Shown piece by piece: positions 14,137 through 20,032 of a stretch of DNA of 20,032 nt (its first letter is position 1; each line of letters starts with the position of its first letter). The stretch lies in contig CAJUAE010000062.1 of the NCBI GenBank assembly GCA_910583965.1, forward strand, positions 1 through 20,032. The letters are read 5' to 3'. Both the position numbers and the translations under genes were made by a program. The notes under the pieces are model-generated. The model did no database searches, was not told the origin of the DNA, and saw nothing but the letters and a program-made list of their open reading frames with translations. This stretch comes from an uncultured Lachnospiraceae bacterium. Lineage in GTDB: Bacteria; Bacillota; Clostridia; Lachnospirales; Lachnospiraceae.

Positions 14137-15618
14137 TTATTTAAGATGATTATAACAATTTATCATTTTCTTATCTTCCTCAGAATCACCTGCTGAGACA
14201 ACATCCTTCAGAGAGATTCCCAGCCAATCACACAATCTTTTTGCCCCACTGGCTTTATCTGCGATATCAGAGACAATCTGCAAACAGTTTTCTTCTATAA
14301 AATATCGTATGCACTCGTCATCAAAGGAAATGGAGTGTATTAATTCTTCGGCCTCCTGCATCTTCCAGAATTTTTGAATCGGACGCAACAGTGTGACTTT
14401 ATATAGTGTATCATGTTCTCGATAAGCGAATACTCGAAAACCAAATTTTTGCTGTAAAGAAAAAACTTCTGTGAGCCACGCACTCTTCAACGCACAAACA
14501 TATTCTTGTCTCTGGTTTAACACCACATGTGCCCCACCTGCAAAAACACCACCCGCAAATAAATGGCGAATCTTGCGACAGCGCTCCATCGCTTTTTTAT
14601 AAGGTAACGTTGTAGCAAAAAACAGTGGTATTTCCTCTCTCGCAAGTGCCTCCAATCCTGTCATAATACCTGCTGGAACCTTTGTCGTTTCTTTATTTGG
14701 CAACAAAGTTCCCTCAATATCCAGAAAAACTGCCTTGGGACGACGCGGAATCCGAAACAGCGGATAAGGACCAAATAAAATCTGATTCATAAAATCTTCC
14801 CGCCCTCCATATGCAAGATAGCAGGAACACTGTTTTCGACTACATTCTGGATTCGGAAACTCCTCCAATGTTTCCCAACGCTTTCCATCACTTAAAGTCG
14901 CGCTAATATTACAAGTGCGCATTTTTCCGTCGGCTTCCACAAATAAGCGCCCCTGGCAAAGTGCTGTGTTGGCAGAAATCAATACCAATTCTCTTTGAAA
15001 GTAAGGGTCAATCTCCAAAAAATCCATACACTCTTTTTGTGTATACGAACGCCTTAAACCATCCATTTTATTGACCCAGAGATAAATATCCTGTCCATTT
15101 TCATTTGAGGAATGCAACTCTTGTTTTAACGTTTGCAACAAATTTAAATTTTCTGGTACGCCAACACTTCCTGCACAAATAGAAATCCCTTTTTTTGCAA
15201 GAATTTTGCATTTTGCAGCAAATTCTGACACAGATGTCATTTCTGGGTGGAATGTCGCCCAAAGTCTTAACTTTGCTAGTACACCTCCTGCGTTTTCAAA
15301 ACAATATAAAAAATCGGATACAGAGAAACTCAGATTGGTCTGTATTCCCACTGCTTCTAATTCTATCTGCGCACTAAGATACGCCAGACCTTGCCAATAC
15401 CAAGAGTGAATCATTGCCTCGCCATAAGGCACAACCATCAGCGCACCGATATGCATTGTCTTTGCCTTTTTTTGAACACTTTCAACAAAGGAAAACCATT
15501 GCATTCTATCCTTTTCAAGTTCTCGCTCTGACATAGAATGCTTTGAAAATGGACAGTAAGAACAATGATAATTACAACTTTTAAGACTTCCTCGATATAA
15601 AATCATATGTTTGTCCAT
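14137..15618 (-). CDS. STM4011-family radical SAM protein fused to HAD-like domain
   Basis: The first ~295 residues are a radical SAM enzyme with the CNYHCSYC motif (Cys15, Cys19, Cys22). It resembles STM4011 family members and has extra cysteines (TCNISAT, CSRKQCSCY) that could hold an auxiliary cluster. From about residue 303, PKAVFLDIEGTLLP starts a HAD phosphatase-like domain (Cof type) that reaches the GDSEEDKKM motif IV and then stops after 10 residues, shorter than usual. Motif I is DxE rather than DxD. GGGAG supports the ATG at 15618, and the first 38 bases overlap the preceding gene. The reaction is unknown. HAD activity may be altered. Confidence 0.8.
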   Translation of the reverse strand: MDKHMILYRGSLKSCNYHCSYCPFSKHSMSERELEKDRMQWFSFVESVQKKAKTMHIGALMVVPYGEAMIHSWYWQGLAYLSAQIELEAVGIQTNLSFSVSDFLYCFENAGGVLAKLRLWATFHPEMTSVSEFAAKCKILAKKGISICAGSVGVPENLNLLQTLKQELHSSNENGQDIYLWVNKMDGLRRSYTQKECMDFLEIDPYFQRELVLISANTALCQGRLFVEADGKMRTCNISATLSDGKRWETLEEFPNPECSRKQCSCYLAYGGREDFMNQILFGPYPLFRIPRRPKAVFLDIEGTLLPNKETTKVPAGIMTGLEALAREEIPLFFATTLPYKKAMERCRKIRHLFAGGVFAGGAHVVLNQRQEYVCALKSAWLTEVFSLQQKFGFRVFAYREHDTLYKVTLLRPIQKFWKMQEAEELIHSISFDDECIRYFIEENCLQIVSDIADKASGAKRLCDWLGISLKDVVSAGDSEEDKKMINCYNHLK

Positions 15619-16912
15619 AAATAGTCTCCCACTCGTGCATCGCTTTATTTACTTCTTCAGAAATTAATTTCGGTCCAATATAATCAGAAAAACCCAATCC
15701 TACATCGGTCAAAGCAAAATACGTTGCTTCTCCAAACTCGTCCTGTAACTCTACAAATCCCTGTTTCATCCACTCATGCAACACAGGAAACTCCTCCAAC
15801 ACATCTTTTCCAAATAACGCTTGATATCGACTTCGATTCAATCCAGGGCGAATTAGTAAATGCCGTATAAGATATCGTCTTTTCTGCTCCTGTTCAGAGA
15901 GCAAAATTCCATGTGTAATTTCCATAAAATCTTTTGTGCTTTCATAATCTTTTAGACACTCAATACATGCACTTCTAGTAATCACATAAGGACTACAAAA
16001 ATGAAGATTGCCGAGATAACTTCTGCCACCACACCCCAGTCCAATGGAAGTACCAAATCCACACTCTGAAAAAACACGCGCTACTTTCTGGCGTACAAAT
16101 CGTCGCATAGAATCCTGGCGATATCCTTCCGCCCAAAGAAAAGCACGCGCCGCCTGATACTGTGCAAAAATAGCTTCTGGCTCCAAAACAACACCTTCGC
16201 GTTCCATACGCGCACCGTGTTTTACATACAATGGATACAAAAAAATTTCCTCCGGCTCAAACCGCAGGGCTTCTTTTAGCGAATCCAGTAAACTTGTCTC
16301 TGTTTGCCCTGGAATCCCATAAATAAAATCTACATTAATACAAGGAAAATCACAAGTTTTTATCAGTTCTAGTGCCTCTCTTGCCTTCTGAGCGGTATGT
16401 TGTCTTTTTAGTGTTTTAAGTTCTCTGTCAGAAAAACTCTGAATCCCCATACTGACACGCGACACCCCAGCCTGTTTTAAGATTGTAAGCTTTTCTTTTG
16501 TTGTCTGATTTGGAGCAGTTTCCACCACCAATTCCCGCTTTTGTGAAAAACGAAAATGCTGCTCCACAATATTAAACATTTGTTCAAGTTGTCTTTCTGT
16601 CAAGAACAAAGGCGTTCCGCCACCAATCACCAATTCAGAAAACTCCGTTTGAACCGATTCTAGAACTTCTTCATACTGCGCACTCTGTCGCCTTATTGTA
16701 TCAAGATATTTGTCAATTTCTTCCTGTCCCATACCAGTCACAGAAAACAAATTGCAATAGCCACATTTTGACTGGCAAAAAGGAATATGCAAATATAAAC
16801 CATGTCCTTTTCCTGCCAAAGCTGAAACATAGTCACAAAAACGAACACCTGTCAGTGGACGGTATGCAGTCTTATGCGGATAACTGTACATATATTGAAT
16901 ATAGGGATTCAC
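15581..16912 (-). CDS. STM4012-family radical SAM protein (HemN-like)
   Basis: This 443-residue HemN-like radical SAM protein has CQSKCGYC (Cys46, Cys50, Cys53) and GGGTP (97-101). It lacks an obvious heme-pathway setting. The neighbours identify it as the STM4012-type member of an uncharacterised five-gene set rather than a true coproporphyrinogen oxidase. It starts with GTG at 16912 after GAAGGGGG. It overlaps the next gene by 38 bases, implying translational coupling. Confidence 0.85.
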   Translation of the reverse strand: MNPYIQYMYSYPHKTAYRPLTGVRFCDYVSALAGKGHGLYLHIPFCQSKCGYCNLFSVTGMGQEEIDKYLDTIRRQSAQYEEVLESVQTEFSELVIGGGTPLFLTERQLEQMFNIVEQHFRFSQKRELVVETAPNQTTKEKLTILKQAGVSRVSMGIQSFSDRELKTLKRQHTAQKAREALELIKTCDFPCINVDFIYGIPGQTETSLLDSLKEALRFEPEEIFLYPLYVKHGARMEREGVVLEPEAIFAQYQAARAFLWAEGYRQDSMRRFVRQKVARVFSECGFGTSIGLGCGGRSYLGNLHFCSPYVITRSACIECLKDYESTKDFMEITHGILLSEQEQKRRYLIRHLLIRPGLNRSRYQALFGKDVLEEFPVLHEWMKQGFVELQDEFGEATYFALTDVGLGFSDYIGPKLISEEVNKAMHEWETIYGQTYDFISRKS

Positions 16913-16990
16913 TTTTACCCCCTTCTTTCACAAAACATTACTAGCCGCAGTGCTAGTTTGACAAACAAGTAAACTGTAATCATAAAACAA
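16913..16990. other. Short spacer with inverted repeat
   Basis: ACTAGC and GCTAGT (16941-16958) form a 6-bp stem. It is too weak for a terminator and has no U run. It is the only sizeable gap in the five-gene cluster, and a processing role is possible. Confidence 0.3.
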
Positions 16991-17872
16991 TCAAATAAAA
17001 AAATGCTTATATGGAACAGTGTTTACTATTGGATGATTGACACCATGAAATTGGCAGCCATCCTCTCCATAACAAGTTCCATGATCGGAACAACAAATTA
17101 CAAATGTACTCCCCCGCAGCTTTTTCCATTCTGCAAACAATCTACCCAACTCTCCATCTACATATCGAAGTGCGGCTGCATGACTTTGAACGCTATCATT
17201 AGAGGCACCCTCAAAATAAAAATAATTTGGATAATGGATTGCATCCACATTTAAATACAGGAAAATATGCTGTTCTGAGTCCGCTTTCGCAACTTTTTTC
17301 AGTATAAAATCCACCTGATTTTTTGTGCTGTCCTTCGCTAGACAACCAAAAGACGGATTCCAATAACTCTTTTGAAAATAAGAAGGAAACACTTTTCCCA
17401 AATCTGAACGTTTGTCAAAAAATGCTACTCCACCTACACACCACGTTTCATATCCTTCTTTTTCAAGCCCCTCCATAATTGTACTTCCAGAAAAGCTAAA
17501 TGCTCCTTCTGGTGTCTTATTTCCAAGACCAATCGCTTTGGGAAAAAATAAAAGTTCCCTGTCCGTCACGTTTTTTGCCTCGAACGGACAAGGTAGAAAT
17601 CCTGCAAACATCGCATGATGCGAAGGATACGTAAAATTCCCTGGCGCCTGTCGCTTTTGCCATAATCCATATTGATTTAATACAGGGGTGCCACCAGAAG
17701 CTTCCTCCTGCACCGCCACATCATAACGTAGTGTATCCAAACACACAAACAGAATATCAGAAGCTCCCACCACTTGCATCATATCCACTGAAGGTTTTCG
17801 CTCTTTTCTGGCAGATGCAAACAACCGAAATGGCACTTCATGCGCCGTTGTCTGAACTGTATCTTCACTCAT
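16991..17872 (-). CDS. STM4013/SEN3800-family hydrolase
   Basis: This 293-residue alkaline phosphatase or sulfatase superfamily protein has DTLRYD with Asp46, SDHGT near 262-266 and HGVNHP near 276-281. These fit the metal-binding Asp and His residues of the fold. The nucleophile position reads FTYPSHHAMFAG with Thr81, not the Cys or Ser of formylglycine sulfatases, so sulfatase maturation is not expected. No signal peptide is seen, so it is probably cytoplasmic. AGGGAG lies in the end of the preceding gene and the spacer is 3 bases. The substrate is unknown. Confidence 0.82.
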   Translation of the reverse strand: MSEDTVQTTAHEVPFRLFASARKERKPSVDMMQVVGASDILFVCLDTLRYDVAVQEEASGGTPVLNQYGLWQKRQAPGNFTYPSHHAMFAGFLPCPFEAKNVTDRELLFFPKAIGLGNKTPEGAFSFSGSTIMEGLEKEGYETWCVGGVAFFDKRSDLGKVFPSYFQKSYWNPSFGCLAKDSTKNQVDFILKKVAKADSEQHIFLYLNVDAIHYPNYFYFEGASNDSVQSHAAALRYVDGELGRLFAEWKKLRGSTFVICCSDHGTCYGEDGCQFHGVNHPIVNTVPYKHFFI

Positions 17873-17875
17873 TTT

Positions 17876-18925
17876 TTACTCCCTATTTTCTTGCAACCAT
17901 TCTTTTATCATCTTTGCTTGATGACAATAAATCTTATTTTCGTGATAAATATCTTGATAAATTAAATCGCCTTGTCCATTCATTTCTATAATTCTTGGCC
18001 GCAAACTTCCTTTTTCCAATAAAATATCAATCCCCGCACTCCGCAGTCCAGGATAAAGTGCCATACTCTCCCTACATAACTGTGCTATTTCTTCAAGCGT
18101 ATGTTGAGACAATCCCAACATAGCAATCTCTACAGGATGATTATTTAAATGAAGATTGGTAATCGGTCCTTTTGAGAGCCTTGCTAACAGAAAGTCTAAT
18201 TGTCCCTCCTGCATTACAACCCGCAAATCATAAGAATATCCATGATATTTAGACTTGGCATACCACCGTTCCACAATGCAGTCCAAATCTAAAATGCAGC
18301 GCAACAAAGGAATAATTTCCTCTTTATTGGTAAAACGTCTCAGCCGTTTCGTATTTACAAATGTGGAATCTGCCTGTAGTAAAGCACAAGTATAGAGTAC
18401 CATTTGTCCTGTCTGCGGCTGCCAACGCAGTGCAGAAACTCCCGCTGCACCAGAACCTTTTACTGGTTTAATAAACACTTGATGAACCCTCTGTCTGCGC
18501 ATCTCCTCAAAAAGTAACTCTACAGTATCCTTTCCACTACTCAGACAAACTGGCATCTGCAACACTTCTGTCACACGCACTCCTGCCTGTTGTAGCTTCA
18601 TTTTACACGCCCTCTTATCCAACAGTTCAGCTATCACAAAAGGTTCATTTAAAAATGTAATCTTTCGCGTCTGCGATAATCGATGCAGTTCTTTGAGCTG
18701 ATACATATACTCGTCCGTTAATTTGTTTAATTCCTCAAGAGAACAACTAGACCATAGCGGTGGATCGATTTTTATCAAAAGTGCCTCTACCGCAGGCAGA
18801 GAGTGCTGTTTTGTCCAACTTTTCCAATCCACAAAAATTATAGGCAATCCTTCCTGTTCCGCTGCCTTTTTCAGATATATTGTCCTCTTGGTATCTGGAC
18901 TGCCTAATATCACAGCTTGTCTCAT
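17876..18925 (-). CDS. STM4014-family ATP-grasp protein
   Basis: This 349-residue protein has an ATP-grasp pattern: FIKPVKGSGAAGV at 151-163 (nucleotide-binding lysine and glycine loop) and, near 295-325, GIDILLE then RIIEMNGQGDL (acidic and Asn metal ligands). ATP-grasp enzymes usually ligate a carboxylate to an amine or thiol. It overlaps the upstream gene by ATGA at 18922-18925, indicating tight coupling. The family is recognised by its neighbours as well as by sequence. The substrate is unknown. Confidence 0.8.
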   Translation of the reverse strand: MRQAVILGSPDTKRTIYLKKAAEQEGLPIIFVDWKSWTKQHSLPAVEALLIKIDPPLWSSCSLEELNKLTDEYMYQLKELHRLSQTRKITFLNEPFVIAELLDKRACKMKLQQAGVRVTEVLQMPVCLSSGKDTVELLFEEMRRQRVHQVFIKPVKGSGAAGVSALRWQPQTGQMVLYTCALLQADSTFVNTKRLRRFTNKEEIIPLLRCILDLDCIVERWYAKSKYHGYSYDLRVVMQEGQLDFLLARLSKGPITNLHLNNHPVEIAMLGLSQHTLEEIAQLCRESMALYPGLRSAGIDILLEKGSLRPRIIEMNGQGDLIYQDIYHENKIYCHQAKMIKEWLQENRE

Positions 18926-19809
18926 TCTGTCAAAATGGCATACATGTAAATCTCACCATCATCCTCATCAATATCAGCTTCATCCTGATCAGAAACATCT
19001 ACTTTAATTGGAAGTGCTTCTAATCTCTCGACCATTTCATCTGTAAAATAATTATGATGTAAATCTAGCTTGTTGATATTTGGATAGTCAGAGATTTTTT
19101 CTAAAATCAGTGCACCACCCTTGTCTGATATCGTCCCATTTGACAAATCCAAAACACTAATCTGTCCCATAAATTTACTGTTTAAAACAACTTCCGTCAA
19201 CTCGTCTTGTATTTCACTGTTCGTGATACCAAGATAAGTAAGCTCGGGAAAATCTGCCTGTTCCAAAAGTTCTTTAATAGTGTCTGCATCCCCATCAAAA
19301 CCATAATCATCAACCCCGATAAAGAGAAGCAATTTTTTTAACTTGGGAAATTTTGCCTTTTGAATAGACTTTATAACATCTTTCGGCAATCCCCCACAGA
19401 TAATTGTCAACGCTTCTAGGTTCTCATGACAGATATCATCTCCTAATTGCAAATTCATACTACCTTTGACGGTTAGTTCTTTTAGCTGCGGCATTGCAGA
19501 CCAAATCTCACTGTAATTTCCCTGAATAATCCAGGATACTTCACAGGCCTCATAATCCATATTTCCAATAAACAATTTGTTGATGTGCGAAAATTTATCT
19601 GCATTTGCTACAATGCCATCAATGATTGGTTGACAACCGTCATCCCACGCTTCTCCCCAATCACCAATAACCAATTCACTCAAAGTTGAAAATTGTGGTG
19701 TCTCCATAATCTCCTGAATCATGCCCTCAACGCTGCCATCATCATAATCATAAAAATATGTGTGTTTGTTTACTTTAATATTGTCTTCTTCTACCAATTC
19801 AAAGTTCAA
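18922..19809 (-). CDS. STM4015-family LRR-like protein
   Basis: The protein has repeated leucine-rich segments of LRR type (for example LSELVIGDWGE, INKLFIGNMDY, LKELTVKGSMN, INKLDLHHNYF), followed by an acidic end. It resembles STM4015 members, the first gene of the cluster here. I place the start at TTG 19809 because AAAGGAGGG sits eight bases upstream. The ATG at 19857 has no such site and would be only about 12 bases from the predicted transcription start. If ATG is used, the protein is 16 residues longer. LRRs suggest a protein-binding or scaffold role. Confidence 0.75.
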   Translation of the reverse strand: MNFELVEEDNIKVNKHTYFYDYDDGSVEGMIQEIMETPQFSTLSELVIGDWGEAWDDGCQPIIDGIVANADKFSHINKLFIGNMDYEACEVSWIIQGNYSEIWSAMPQLKELTVKGSMNLQLGDDICHENLEALTIICGGLPKDVIKSIQKAKFPKLKKLLLFIGVDDYGFDGDADTIKELLEQADFPELTYLGITNSEIQDELTEVVLNSKFMGQISVLDLSNGTISDKGGALILEKISDYPNINKLDLHHNYFTDEMVERLEALPIKVDVSDQDEADIDEDDGEIYMYAILTE

Positions 19810-19876
19810 TAGGGTTCCCTCCTTTTGTTTGTATAACTTCTCAAAATCTTTTTGCATCTATGCAGAAACTTTACAT

Positions 19877-19885
19877 ATTATATCA
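19877..19885 (-). promoter_or_regulatory. Extended -10 promoter of the STM4011-4015-like cluster
   Basis: TGATATAAT on the minus strand is a TGN extended -10 element with no clear -35 box. Initiation near 19870 would give a leader of about 60 bases to the TTG start. Confidence 0.5.
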
Positions 19886-19931
19886 AAAAAATTTCGACAG
19901 TTATATTCTTCGATATTATTTCCATAGTTTT

Positions 19932-19960
19932 ATAATACTACCTTCTCTCTAAATAAGCAA
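19932..19960 (-). promoter_or_regulatory. Second possible promoter of the cluster
   Basis: TTGCTT (19960-19955), a 17-base spacer and TATTAT (19937-19932) fit sigma-A spacing. With the promoter at 19877-19885 it could form a tandem pair. The region 19961-20032 holds an imperfect inverted repeat (GTTGTTT at 19984-19990 with AAACGAC at 20004-20010) and no gene. Confidence 0.45.
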
Positions 19961-20032
19961 TAAAATGTTTCTTTATAAACAGGGTTGTTTCACGAAGGCT
20001 TCCAAACGACATCATTTATTATGAACTTGCTG

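Noticed and set aside
15581..16912. Coproporphyrinogen III oxidase for heme synthesis
   Set aside because: The HemN-like signature is present, but the neighbours are the STM4011-4015 set and no heme gene is nearby.

Overview
The window reads as chromosomal DNA from a low-GC Gram-positive anaerobe of the Clostridia, most likely Lachnospiraceae. This rests on the order yceD-rpmF-plsX-acpP-rnc-smc-ftsY, AT-rich spacers, strong AGGAGG ribosome binding sites and sigma-A type promoters. Every supported gene is on the minus strand, so transcription runs from high to low coordinates.

Right part (about 14137-19960): five tightly packed genes match the Salmonella STM4011-STM4015 families. They encode an LRR-like protein, an ATP-grasp protein, an alkaline-phosphatase-superfamily hydrolase, a HemN-like radical SAM protein and a second radical SAM protein fused here to a HAD phosphatase-like domain. 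Overlaps or very short spacers suggest one operon from promoters near 19880-19960. The set is conserved but its product is unknown to me.

Middle (about 3584-14064): a housekeeping block begins at a consensus promoter (14036-14064). It holds yceD and rpmF, a terminator, then plsX-acpP-rnc-smc, a secreted metalloprotease-like gene whose signal-peptide start is interrupted by a stop codon, ftsY with an unusual acidic C-terminal tail, and a threonine ammonia-lyase. A YitT-family membrane protein (2668-3549) follows. A structured intergenic repeat sits between acpP and rnc, with relatives at the left end of the window and inside the RNA array.

Left part (about 130-2520) holds the most unusual object. 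A sigma-A type promoter at 2490-2518 should start transcription at the first of five consecutive structured RNA elements (2392-2481, 2186-2302, 2055-2146, 1917-2026, 1802-1893). These are followed by a TROVE/Ro60-like protein with a von Willebrand A domain (168-1772, DUF2828 type) and a terminator. Three elements have tRNA acceptor, D and T arms. The other two are closed by an 11- or 13-position stem instead. All five carry a central hairpin whose loop reads UUGNNAA, like an anticodon loop, with a different GNN in each, followed by a CAGCAA-like box. One element is a tRNA-Arg(CCU) split by a 43-nt insertion carrying this hairpin.

Established knowledge: bacterial Ro60 orthologues (Rsr) bind Y RNAs, some of which mimic tRNA. 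My inference is that this is a Y-RNA-like ribonucleoprotein operon with a multi-member set of tRNA or anticodon mimics. It is the strongest candidate for an undescribed system here.
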